Made by a program: the position numbers and the translations under genes. The notes beneath the pieces were generated by a model, which saw nothing but the letters and a program-made list of their open reading frames with translations, searched no databases and was not told where the DNA came from. From contig CAXUEY010000004.1 in NCBI GenBank assembly GCA_964250225.1, positions 1 through 64,000 of the forward strand: DNA of 64,000 nt. Direction: 5' to 3'. Positions 17,450-25,953 of this stretch are shown here, piece after piece. This stretch comes from Paraktedonobacter sp964250225. Lineage in GTDB: Bacteria; Chloroflexota; Ktedonobacteria; Ktedonobacterales; Ktedonobacteraceae. Position 1 is the stretch's first letter. Each line of letters begins with the position of its first letter.

Positions 17450-18507
17450 CAACACTAGAACACCGGCTCACCGAGGCGATGCAGCCCGCCCGTAGCTACT
17501 TCCTGGCCCAGGTGATCGAGTTTGGTCTGCGCTCCGGACTCTTCGAACGGATCGAGAGCCACCCAGGGGAGCCTGTTACCGCCCTCGGGCACGCTCTGGG
17601 ATATACAGTACCCCGGCTGACCGGGTTGCTCCGCTATCTCGCTGCCGAGGGGGTCGTCTTCAATGTCCAGGCGCCCTCACTGACCCAACGGGGACGAGAT
17701 TTCATCCAGTTCAGACCGTGGTACGAACTACTGATTGGTGGCTATGGCTCAACCCTGCTCGAACTCCCCGCAGTTCTATCAGATCCAACGCACTACGCTT
17801 CGCGCAACGGTACGATGGTTGGCAAGGGAAGCTGCGGTATCAGCCGATATGACGCGATTCCGCTTGTGAAACGTTTGCTGGGGCTGCTTCCAGCGGACAT
17901 CACCACTCTGGTCGATCTTGGCTGCGGCGACGGCATGTTCCTGCTCGATCTCTGCGAGACTGCTGATATGTGCGGCATTGGCGTCGACTCATTTGCACCA
18001 AGTATCGAAAGGGCCAAAAAAAAGGCCCTGGAGCGCGGACTCGCAGACCGCGTTAGCTTCGTGGCCGCGCAGGCGGAGGAATTCGTCCGTTCACTCCCCC
18101 CAGGTGGCATAGCTCCCTGCTTCATCGCGGGCTTCTCATTACAGGAGATTCTGGAGCAGAAAGGATATGACGCCGTCGTCTCTCTTGTCCGGACGGTGCT
18201 CGAACCTGAGGGGGCTCATCTTGTCGTGATTGAAGTCGATCATCGTCCCGAGGATCCCCGCATTATGCAGCATGGCCTCGGCCTCGCCTACTACAACCCG
18301 TATTACCTCATGCACCAGGTAACCGAGCAACGCCTGGAGGTGACGGAGTTCTGGCAGACGCTGTTCGTGAAGGCTGGTGTCGAGATGAAGGCTCTCTTCA
18401 CTACCGATCCAGAGGTCGACTCCACTGGTTTAGAGCTTGGTTTCCTGCTGGCAGGCTCGATTGCTAAGGCCCCTTTGGAGTCTATAACACAGAAGGAGTA
18501 TGCATGA
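17446..18507 (+). CDS. SAM-dependent C-methyltransferase, MrsA/MppJ (2-keto acid) type
   Basis: The 353-residue protein has an N-terminal winged-helix dimerisation part (about residues 1-85). A class I SAM-binding core follows with LVDLGCGDGMFLLDLCE at about residue 155. The stretches WYELLIGGYGSTLLE and GKGSCGISRYDAIPLVKRLL resemble the 2-ketoarginine methyltransferase MrsA and phenylpyruvate methyltransferase MppJ. Those enzymes add a methyl to the beta-carbon of a keto acid before transamination. Together with the aminotransferase at 10297 this would give a beta-methyl amino acid for the free adenylation domain, whose pocket suggests a cationic residue, for example 3-methylarginine. Generic O-methyltransferase activity is the alternative. 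Start and stop overlap both neighbours by 4 bases. Confidence 0.75.
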   Translation: MTTLEHRLTEAMQPARSYFLAQVIEFGLRSGLFERIESHPGEPVTALGHALGYTVPRLTGLLRYLAAEGVVFNVQAPSLTQRGRDFIQFRPWYELLIGGYGSTLLELPAVLSDPTHYASRNGTMVGKGSCGISRYDAIPLVKRLLGLLPADITTLVDLGCGDGMFLLDLCETADMCGIGVDSFAPSIERAKKKALERGLADRVSFVAAQAEEFVRSLPPGGIAPCFIAGFSLQEILEQKGYDAVVSLVRTVLEPEGAHLVVIEVDHRPEDPRIMQHGLGLAYYNPYYLMHQVTEQRLEVTEFWQTLFVKAGVEMKALFTTDPEVDSTGLELGFLLAGSIAKAPLESITQKEYA

Positions 18508-20363
18508 AAACTCTCACGATGATCTGGGAGGGCAGAATGCGCCTGGTTAAAGCCCTACAACCGGCTGGAATGGCTCTCACGACCGGTCTCCTCGTCGCGT
18601 TTCTTGTGGATGCCGTAGTACCAGCCTCGCTCGCGCTTGCTCTGGGCAATATCATCTCCCATGTCCAGGTGACTACCAGCGGCGTTCTAGCTGCCATACT
18701 TTTGCCGCTGGCCTTCTTTGCAGGCGTGTTGATCCTTAGTCAACTGGCTGAGTCTATCATTCTGCCTGTGGAGTATCTGGTCGTGAACCGGGTCGATGGT
18801 GCACATCGAGCAGGACTGAGCCAGATGATCGCCGCAGTGCCCACCATCGAGGTTTTGGAGCAATCCGACGTTCACGCCATGATTCGCGAGGTGGAGGCTG
18901 ATCCGCGGAACGGCTTCGAATGTACTCCCGGCCAGGGAGCTGTGGGGCAACTGCGTTGGCTCACCGGGCTGATCGGCATTGTCTTCGCCGGCATTGTCCT
19001 GGCTCGTTATTCCTGGTGGTTGCCGTTTGTGGTCATCCTGCCTGCAATCGTCAACAGTATAATACGCGATCACCAGAATGTCGTGGTGGCGCGCCTCTGG
19101 CAAAATGCCGTGGCAGGCGAACTCCACGCCGATGTCTGGCGAGAGGCCACTGTGTCGTCCGGGCCTGGCAAGGAGACACGAGTCTTCGGGCTGGCCCGCT
19201 GGATGGTGAAGCGCATGCAGGAGCACATTGCCGAAGCCAACATGCCCCTCTGGAATTACATCCACCGCATCATTATCGACGAATGGAGCCAACTGTTGCT
19301 GGTTGTGATCGGCCTGGTCCCGGCGTACCTGGTCGTCACACACGGCGTACTCAGCGGAACAACCACCCTTGCTCTCCAGGCCGTAGTGCTCTCAGCAGGC
19401 GCTGCCGTGTATCGCTATCTGGCAGCAAGCGATACCATGCACCACATTGCCAGCGGCGCGGCCATCCTGAACACAACGGAACGGCTGCGCAACATGCTGC
19501 ATCCATCGGTCTCTCAAGAGGTTTCTTCCCGGCCCACCCACGCGTTACCGCAGGCTCCAGGTTGTCCTCTACCCAGGATAGTCTTCGATGAGGTCACATT
19601 TCACTATCCCCGGTCGAGCCGGATGATTCTTGACCACCTTACATTAGACATCTCGCCAGGCGAATCGCTCGCCCTGGTTGGGCTGAACGGATCTGGCAAG
19701 TCGACGCTGATTAAGCTGCTGACTGGCCTCTACACCCCAACGTCAGGACGTATTCTCATCGACGGCCAGGATCTCTCGGAACTCGATCTGGCCGCGTGGC
19801 GGGAAAGGATCGCTGTTGTATTCCAGGACTTCATCCACTATCCGCTATCGGCACAGGAAAATGTGACGTTCAAGAGCGACCGAGGCGCAGCCTCATTCCT
19901 CGATTCCACGACCGCCGATTCCGGTATCTCAAAGATTATTGACCGGCTGCCGCAGGGATGGAGTACTCCCCTTACTCGATCTCGCACAGGTGGTGCTGAC
20001 CTGTCCGGAGGACAGTGGCAACAGGTTGCCCTGGCTCGCGCGCTGCATCGTGTGCATGAAGGTGCAGGTTTGCTCGTGCTCGACGAGCCTACTGCCCATT
20101 TGGACGTGCGTACAGAGGCAGAAGTGTTCGGGCGTCTGGGTGCTCTGCGGGGTAGAGCAGGACTTCTGCTCATCTCGCACCGTCTCGCCACGGTCAGGAA
20201 CGCTGACCGTATCGTGTTGCTCGCAGATGGACGGATCGTTGAATCTGGCACGCATGACGAACTGATGGCCGTGCAAGGGCGATATCAGGAAATGTTCAAC
20301 ATCCAGGCCAGACGCTTTGCACAGGGGTATAACGACCATATCGAAGAAGGAGAGTGGTTATGA
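18504..20363 (+). CDS. ABC exporter half-transporter (TMD-NBD), subunit A
   Basis: The 619-residue protein has about six membrane segments in residues 1-330 and a C-terminal ATPase: Walker A VGLNGSGKSTL, Q-loop VVFQDF, signature LSGGQWQQVALARAL, Walker B LLVLDEPTAHLD with catalytic Glu, and switch ISHR. It overlaps the methyltransferase and the second half-transporter by 4 bases each. The two would form a heterodimer in the cytoplasmic membrane, probably exporting the product or conferring self-protection. The substrate is inferred from operon context. Confidence 0.9.
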   Translation: MKTLTMIWEGRMRLVKALQPAGMALTTGLLVAFLVDAVVPASLALALGNIISHVQVTTSGVLAAILLPLAFFAGVLILSQLAESIILPVEYLVVNRVDGAHRAGLSQMIAAVPTIEVLEQSDVHAMIREVEADPRNGFECTPGQGAVGQLRWLTGLIGIVFAGIVLARYSWWLPFVVILPAIVNSIIRDHQNVVVARLWQNAVAGELHADVWREATVSSGPGKETRVFGLARWMVKRMQEHIAEANMPLWNYIHRIIIDEWSQLLLVVIGLVPAYLVVTHGVLSGTTTLALQAVVLSAGAAVYRYLAASDTMHHIASGAAILNTTERLRNMLHPSVSQEVSSRPTHALPQAPGCPLPRIVFDEVTFHYPRSSRMILDHLTLDISPGESLALVGLNGSGKSTLIKLLTGLYTPTSGRILIDGQDLSELDLAAWRERIAVVFQDFIHYPLSAQENVTFKSDRGAASFLDSTTADSGISKIIDRLPQGWSTPLTRSRTGGADLSGGQWQQVALARALHRVHEGAGLLVLDEPTAHLDVRTEAEVFGRLGALRGRAGLLLISHRLATVRNADRIVLLADGRIVESGTHDELMAVQGRYQEMFNIQARRFAQGYNDHIEEGEWL

Positions 20364-22162
20364 GAAAATACACCGCCTTGTGGTTTGATCTATTCGCCCT
20401 GTCCTGGCGGGGGGCCTCCGGTTTGACAGCCGGGGCCCTGGCGGTGACCTTTGGCGACATCATTGCGGTTGCTGTTTATGCAATCGGTCTCAGAGCTGTC
20501 GTAGACATGACCATCGCGCGGCAGGACAATCTCGCACTGTGGACAGCAGCCGGAACAGCTGTGATCTTCGCGCTGACAATGGTCCTGCGGGACATGAGGC
20601 TCAACCTGGTGGGGACCGTTGCCGACCGGGTGGGGCGACTTGAACTCAACCCGCGAATTCACGCCGACATTGCCGAGATCGACACGCTGGATCATCTAGA
20701 GCGACCGGAGTATCTCGATAGGGTCACTGTGGTGCGCGGCGCCTCTGGTGCACTGATGAGAGGTACCTGGAATGTCGTTTCTATTACGGCAGAGATACTC
20801 AAACTTCTCGTGACCATGCTTTTGTTGGGGTCGATCAGCCCCTGGCTCCTCGGCCTCATCGCCCTGTCGTTCGTCCCGATCTGGACGAACCAGCGCGGAC
20901 AGAACCTGGTCGCCGAGGCCGAGATCTCCACTGCGGAGGACTACCGCTTGCAGCAACAACTCTTCGACCTGTTGGTGCAAGCTGATAGTGGCAAAGAGGT
21001 CCGTGCTTCAAAGAGTGGCGAGCCAGTGGGACGGCTGCAGGCGGATGCCTGGGATTCAGTGACCAACCAGCGCTTCCGCGCGCGCCTCGCCGCCGCCGTG
21101 TGGAAGCTGGCAGGCTGGCTCGTTTTCACGCTTGGTTTCGCAAGCGGCCTGGCGCTCGTTGCATACCAGGTAACCCAGGGGCGAGGAACGGTGGGGGATC
21201 TGATGCTGACCGTCACAATAGCATCATTGTTGCAGCAGAACATGCAGGCTGTCGTTGACAGCGTGACAGACGCCGCTGGCTCACACCGGGTGATGGAACC
21301 GTACCTCTGGTTGCAAGACTACATCTCACGCAACCGGGTCGGCCTCAAGCATGAGGCAACGATCCCCGCCAGGCTTGTCTCTGGTATCACCATCGAGGAT
21401 CTCTCGTTTACCTATCCCGGATCGGATACACCTGCCCTCGACGATGTCTGTGTGAGCCTGCCAGCGGGTTCGGTCACGGCTATTGTTGGCGAGTACGGAT
21501 CAGGGAAGACCACGCTGGTGAAGATACTCTTCAAGCTCCACATGCCAGACGAAGGTCGCATTTTAGTCGACGACACAGATCTCACTGCGCTAGACTCGTC
21601 CGCGTGGCGTCTTCGCACAGCCGCCGCTTTCCAGGACTTCGGTCGGTATCACATCGCCTTCGGCGACACCATCGGGCTTGGCGACCTGCCGAGACGAGAA
21701 GAACCTGAGGCCATCAGCGAGGCAATCCTTGCCGCCAATGCCACAGATCTGGTGGCCAGGCTCCCCAATGGACTCAGTACCCAGCTTGGATCTGAACTGG
21801 ATGGAATTGAGCTTTCTGAGGGCCAATGGCAGCTCACGGCTTTGGGGCGCTCATCGATGCGCAGGGATCCTGTACTCCTGATCCTGGATGAGCCTACCGC
21901 CTCCCTGGATGCCCCCAGTGAGCATGATATATTCGTCCATTATATGGATAGGGCTCGTGCTCTGGCCAGAACAACAGGTGCTGTTACCATTGTGGTGTCG
22001 CACAGGTTCTCTTCTGTTGCAGACGTTGACCAGATCATCGTGCTGGATCAGGGACGGATTGTGGAAACCGGCACCCATCAGAAGTTGCTCGCTCAAGGCG
22101 GCCGTTACGCAGAGTTGTATGGAATCCAGGCGAAGGCCTACAGTGAAAGGGTTGAAGCATGA
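20360..22162 (+). CDS. ABC exporter half-transporter (TMD-NBD), subunit B
   Basis: The 600-residue protein has membrane segments in about residues 15-310 and an ATPase with Walker A VGEYGSGKTTL, Walker B LLILDEPTASLD and switch VVSHR. The signature is LSEGQWQLTALGRSSM, so the second glycine of LSGGQ is glutamate. This asymmetry is common in heterodimeric exporters where one site is weak. ATG at 20360 overlaps the previous stop (ATGA) after GGAGAG, and is preferred over an in-frame GTG at 20354. It pairs with the preceding gene product. Confidence 0.9.
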   Translation: MRKYTALWFDLFALSWRGASGLTAGALAVTFGDIIAVAVYAIGLRAVVDMTIARQDNLALWTAAGTAVIFALTMVLRDMRLNLVGTVADRVGRLELNPRIHADIAEIDTLDHLERPEYLDRVTVVRGASGALMRGTWNVVSITAEILKLLVTMLLLGSISPWLLGLIALSFVPIWTNQRGQNLVAEAEISTAEDYRLQQQLFDLLVQADSGKEVRASKSGEPVGRLQADAWDSVTNQRFRARLAAAVWKLAGWLVFTLGFASGLALVAYQVTQGRGTVGDLMLTVTIASLLQQNMQAVVDSVTDAAGSHRVMEPYLWLQDYISRNRVGLKHEATIPARLVSGITIEDLSFTYPGSDTPALDDVCVSLPAGSVTAIVGEYGSGKTTLVKILFKLHMPDEGRILVDDTDLTALDSSAWRLRTAAAFQDFGRYHIAFGDTIGLGDLPRREEPEAISEAILAANATDLVARLPNGLSTQLGSELDGIELSEGQWQLTALGRSSMRRDPVLLILDEPTASLDAPSEHDIFVHYMDRARALARTTGAVTIVVSHRFSSVADVDQIIVLDQGRIVETGTHQKLLAQGGRYAELYGIQAKAYSERVEA

Positions 22163-23199
22163 GCAGAGTGAGCAGCCACAATGAGTGGGACCCACTGGAA
22201 GAAGTCATCATCGGCAGAATCGAGGGCGCCCAGATTCCGCAGGCAAGCAACGACCTGTTCGCAATCGAGTTCTCGGCGTATGGCTCAGCCAAAAAGATTC
22301 CTTCAGGCCCCTTCCCACAACGCGTCATCGAAGAGACGGCGGACGACCTCGACCGGCTAAGCGAAACACTGGCAGGCCTCGGCATCATGGTTCGACGTCC
22401 AGAGGTAACTGACCATGCTGCCAGGTTCGGCGCTCCCGCGTGGATGTCAGACGGGTTCTACAACTATTGTCCCCGTGATGTTCTCCTCGCCATCGGTGAC
22501 ACGATTATCGAGACCCCGATGGTCCTTCGGTCGCGCTTCTTCGAGCCTTTTGCCTACAAAGATCTCCTTCTCGAATATTTCGAGACGGGTGCGCGCTGGC
22601 TGTCCGCACCGAAGCCGCGGCTCGCGGACAGTCTCTATAACGCCAATGCACCGGCAGGCGAGCGGCTCCTGAACCTGGAACCTGCATTCGACGCCGCGAA
22701 CATTCTTAAGTTTGGCACAGACATCCTGTACCTGGTGTCCGACAGTGGCAATGAGCTGGGTGGTCGTTGGCTGCAGTCTGTGTTGGGGCCCACCTATAAG
22801 GTTCATCTTTGCCGTGGACTCTATGCATCCACTCATGTTGACTCCACGATTGTCCCACTCCGGCCAGGCTTAGTTCTCCTAAATCCCGCGCGTGTGAACA
22901 ACAAGAATATGCCAGATTTTCTGCGATCTTGGGATGTCATCTGGGCCCCCGATATGCTGGCTACCGATTATGTGGGAGAGCACCCCTACTGTTCCACGTG
23001 GATTGGCATGAACCTTCTGGTTCTACGGCCTGGCCTGGTGATTGCAGACGACCGTCAGCCCGGGCTCATTGCAGAGTTAGAGCGCAACGGAGTTGACGTG
23101 TTGCCATTGCGGCTTACCCACGCTCGGACGCTCGGCGGTTCGTTCCATTGTGTGTCGCTCGACGTGCGACGTCGCGGCTTATTGGAGGCGTATTCGTGA
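22159..23199 (+). CDS. StrB1-like aminocyclitol amidinotransferase
   Basis: The 346-residue enzyme resembles scyllo-inosamine-4-phosphate amidinotransferase StrB1 of streptomycin synthesis almost throughout. Examples are VSSHNEWDPLEEVIIGR, IPSGPFPQRVI, DGFYNYCPRDVLLAIGDT and MVLRSRFFEPFAYKDLLLEY. RWLSAPKPRLADS, YASTHVDSTIVPLRPG and RTLGGSFHCVSLDVRR follow. The catalytic cysteine (residue 331), the histidine of ASTHVDS and the aspartate of FDAANILKFGTD are present. It transfers an amidino group from arginine to an amine, normally on a phosphorylated aminocyclitol. Arginine:glycine amidinotransferase is the broader family, but the cyclitol context and StrB1 resemblance favour guanidinylation of a 2-deoxy-scyllo-inosamine phosphate. 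Start and stop overlap neighbours. Confidence 0.92.
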   Translation: MSRVSSHNEWDPLEEVIIGRIEGAQIPQASNDLFAIEFSAYGSAKKIPSGPFPQRVIEETADDLDRLSETLAGLGIMVRRPEVTDHAARFGAPAWMSDGFYNYCPRDVLLAIGDTIIETPMVLRSRFFEPFAYKDLLLEYFETGARWLSAPKPRLADSLYNANAPAGERLLNLEPAFDAANILKFGTDILYLVSDSGNELGGRWLQSVLGPTYKVHLCRGLYASTHVDSTIVPLRPGLVLLNPARVNNKNMPDFLRSWDVIWAPDMLATDYVGEHPYCSTWIGMNLLVLRPGLVIADDRQPGLIAELERNGVDVLPLRLTHARTLGGSFHCVSLDVRRRGLLEAYS

Positions 23200-23987
23200 A
23201 TATCGTTCAAGATCTTGCCCTCGCGCGTCGGCTAGCGAATGTGTCCGACCGCCTCGCTATCGGTTGCGAGCCAGCCAGCATCCGGTTCTGGATGAAGGAG
23301 GATGGCAGCGAGGTCACGGAACTCGATCTCGCCATCGAAAAAGCTGTGCTGGAAATCCTCGCGCAAGAACGACCCAACGACGCAATTCTGGCAGAGGAAT
23401 CGGGTGTGAGCGGTTCCACAACCCCTTCCAATAGGAGACGATGGATAATCGATCCCCTGGATGGCACACGAATTTTCCTGGGCGGCGGGAAAAGCTGGGG
23501 AACCCACATCGCCCTGGAGGAAGAAGGCCGCATCGTTGTGGCTATCATCACCCGGCCCGCTCAAGGTTTGCACTATTGGGGCGCGCCAGGTCAGGGCGCG
23601 TGGCTAAGCCGCAACGGGGAGCCTGTCTCCAGCGCACAGCGCCTGCGTCTTACCTCCCACTGCGACCTAGCCACCGCCAAAGTTGTCGGGTTCATCGATG
23701 AGAATACCCCACTGGTGGACGCGGTGCGAGCGGCAGCCTGCTGGATAGAGGACGAGGCTATGGTGATCGATGCGTTCCTGGAAGGGCGCGTCGATGCATT
23801 GCTCGATATAGGCGGCCACGCCTGGGATCAGGCCCCGCTTACCTTGCTCGTCCCCGAGGCAGGGGGCGTCTTTAGCGACCCGCAGGGTGGGTGCAGCATC
23901 GATCATGGATTCGGGCTGTATAGTAACTCGGAGCTGCACGCTCAATTGTGGAGGGTCGTTGCCCCCTACCTGCAGAGGGAGGACTGA
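23196..23987 (+). CDS. Inositol-monophosphatase family phosphatase, putative guanidinocyclitol phosphatase
   Basis: The 263-residue protein is an IMPase/HisN-type Mg-dependent phosphatase. Metal-site motifs are LAEESG, WIIDPLDGTRIF and AWDQAPLTLLVPEAGG. The start is GTG at 23196, which overlaps the amidinotransferase stop and has TTGGAGG before it; an upstream frame from 23148 lacks a ribosome site. In streptomycin synthesis a phosphatase must remove the phosphate after amidination (StrO is of this family), so an equivalent step is proposed. Alternative substrates such as inositol phosphate or histidinol phosphate cannot be excluded. Confidence 0.85.
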   Translation: MNIVQDLALARRLANVSDRLAIGCEPASIRFWMKEDGSEVTELDLAIEKAVLEILAQERPNDAILAEESGVSGSTTPSNRRRWIIDPLDGTRIFLGGGKSWGTHIALEEEGRIVVAIITRPAQGLHYWGAPGQGAWLSRNGEPVSSAQRLRLTSHCDLATAKVVGFIDENTPLVDAVRAAACWIEDEAMVIDAFLEGRVDALLDIGGHAWDQAPLTLLVPEAGGVFSDPQGGCSIDHGFGLYSNSELHAQLWRVVAPYLQRED

Positions 23988-23990
23988 GCG

Positions 23991-24968
23991 ATGCTCCTCC
24001 CACTTGCATCCCTGGATCAACTCGTACTCCTTCGTCTCATCAATGAGCAGTTCGGGATCTCTGGTCACAACCTGGTATTCCAGCCACTAGGAGAGGACAG
24101 CTGGGCTTATCAATACGGCCCGCTGTGGATCAGCGTCCGGCGTGACTTGCGCTGTCACGTCCCTGCGGCATATGCCACGGCTGCAAAACTGGTTGAGCAA
24201 GGGCTGGACTTTGTGTTGGCGCCGTTGGCTGGGGTTGACGGTGCGTACACACATTGGATTGGTACGCGACCTGTCGTCGTTTTCCCTTTCTGTCCCTCTT
24301 CGCCCTTTGACCGAGAGCGTCTCGACATAACGGACCTTGCTTCGATGACGGACATGATTGAGAAGGTTCATGCCAGTCTCCCCGCAGAGGGTTTGCCAAT
24401 CGAAGACTATCGTCTCGCCTTTGACTCTGACCTGACAAGCGCCCTCGCGCGCGCAGAAGATAACACTACTCCGCCCGCTGGCCCCTATGACTTACCCCTG
24501 AGACAAGCCCTGCGACGCAACTGCGGCCTTCTGGCAGACTTGCGCGCGGAAGCACGTGAGTTAGGTGATTGCTGTACAAGCGCTGGCATGCCGATGGTCC
24601 TGACTCATGGTGAACCTGGCTCATCCAACTGGGTCCGTGCCGGAGCACGCATTTTGCTGGTAGATTGGGGAGGGGCCGCCTGGGGGCCTCCGGCGCGAGA
24701 CTGGTTTCATATGCGCCGGACAATGCCGTTCCCGGCGGGTACCGAGAACTTTTTTCAGCGTTTCTATGCGGTTCGATGGCGCCTGAGCGAGATTGCCGAA
24801 TACACATCCATTTTTGCACAGCCGCACTCTGGCAACAGGGAGGATACAGCCATGTGGGAGCGCCTCGCTCGCTATTTGCCCGATCTCCCTTCAGTCGAGT
24901 TACCAATGATAGCCGGAGAAAAACGATGCGCGGCTGATGTAATCAGGAAAAGGGGAAGACAACCATGA
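23991..24968 (+). CDS. APH-fold kinase (aminoglycoside/cyclitol phosphotransferase family) 1
   Basis: The 325-residue protein has the APH catalytic loop as MVLTHGEPGSSNWVR and the metal-binding part as ILLVDWGGAAWGPPARDW. The usual HGD aspartate is glutamate (HGE), a variant I recall in other APH-like proteins, so loss of activity is not assumed. It follows the phosphatase by 3 bases with GGGAGG upstream. In context it may phosphorylate the aminocyclitol before amidination, as StrN/StsE do, or phosphorylate the final product for self-resistance. Confidence 0.78.
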   Translation: MLLPLASLDQLVLLRLINEQFGISGHNLVFQPLGEDSWAYQYGPLWISVRRDLRCHVPAAYATAAKLVEQGLDFVLAPLAGVDGAYTHWIGTRPVVVFPFCPSSPFDRERLDITDLASMTDMIEKVHASLPAEGLPIEDYRLAFDSDLTSALARAEDNTTPPAGPYDLPLRQALRRNCGLLADLRAEARELGDCCTSAGMPMVLTHGEPGSSNWVRAGARILLVDWGGAAWGPPARDWFHMRRTMPFPAGTENFFQRFYAVRWRLSEIAEYTSIFAQPHSGNREDTAMWERLARYLPDLPSVELPMIAGEKRCAADVIRKRGRQP

Positions 24969-25852
24969 TGAGAAGCACAAACGAGGTCATACCAATCCCC
25001 ATACGCGTGCTAGAAATCGCGGAATCCGCGCTCGCCCAAGTCGGACGCACACCAAGTGGTCCTCCTACCGTACAGCGTCATTGGGGCATTTCGACGATCC
25101 TTACCTTCCCTACCAAAGGCGGCCCGCTCTGGTTCAAGTACGTGCCTCCGCTCTTCTCCCATGAGGGCGAGGTGACATCATACCTTGCGGAAATCGTACC
25201 CGACAGCCTGCCAAGAATTCTTGCCTGGGACAAAGGATGGATGCTCATGGAAGAGTTTCCCTCCTGCGCTCGCCCGTTATCCGAACACCCTCTGGCTACA
25301 CTGGCGCGCATCCAACTCGCCTCTGCCGACCATCTCGCAGATCTCGCGGCTGCCAATTGTCATCATCAGCCACTCAACGCGCTCGTTACGAAGTTAGTCG
25401 AGTTTGAAAGCTCCTCCAAACTGCTCACTCGTGACCAGGCACGAGCATTGCGCCGCGGTCTTCGGTATGTTTCGGATGCATGCGCTAGAATGAACGATCT
25501 TCACATCCCAACCACTGTGGTGCATGGTGACTTCTCCACTGACAACGCTCATTGGGGCCCATTCGGCTGGATTATTTACGACTGGACGGACGCGTTCCTG
25601 GGCAACCCATTTATTGATGTGATCTATTCCCTTGTGCGTCAGGAGCCCGGTGCGAAAGAGGCATTCCGGCGGGCCTGGCTCGCGGTGCTCCCACCTGAAA
25701 CGGTGGCCCAGGCACTGGCTCTCGCTTCTCTCATCGGCACTGCTCATTATGTAATCATGCATTGGCGCATCATGAAAAATGTTAATGATCCCGAACCCTT
25801 CCGGGCCTCACTTGATATGTGGCTGCACCGACTCTCTACTACGGCCTATTAG
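24965..25852 (+). CDS. APH-fold kinase (aminoglycoside/cyclitol phosphotransferase family) 2
   Basis: The 295-residue protein has a canonical APH loop TTVVHGDFSTDNAHWG followed by WIIYDWTDAFLGNPFIDV. Its ATG overlaps the previous stop; a second ATG directly follows, so either may be used. It is the last gene of the coupled operon. Two kinases and one phosphatase in the operon fit the streptidine scheme of repeated phosphorylation, amidination and dephosphorylation, or one synthesis kinase plus one resistance kinase. Sequence alone does not tell which. Confidence 0.78.
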   Translation: MMRSTNEVIPIPIRVLEIAESALAQVGRTPSGPPTVQRHWGISTILTFPTKGGPLWFKYVPPLFSHEGEVTSYLAEIVPDSLPRILAWDKGWMLMEEFPSCARPLSEHPLATLARIQLASADHLADLAAANCHHQPLNALVTKLVEFESSSKLLTRDQARALRRGLRYVSDACARMNDLHIPTTVVHGDFSTDNAHWGPFGWIIYDWTDAFLGNPFIDVIYSLVRQEPGAKEAFRRAWLAVLPPETVAQALALASLIGTAHYVIMHWRIMKNVNDPEPFRASLDMWLHRLSTTAY

Positions 25853-25953
25853 GTCTGCCGGAGAAATGGATTGCTCCCATTTTTGGCTGTGGGTACTGGA
25901 CATATGTTTTCCAGCATTTATTGATGAAATGGATCTCGTTCTGGAGGACGATT

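Noticed and set aside
23991..24968. Kinase 1 read as inactive because HGD is HGE
   Set aside because: HGE occurs in other APH-like proteins and the rest of the loop and metal motif are intact.
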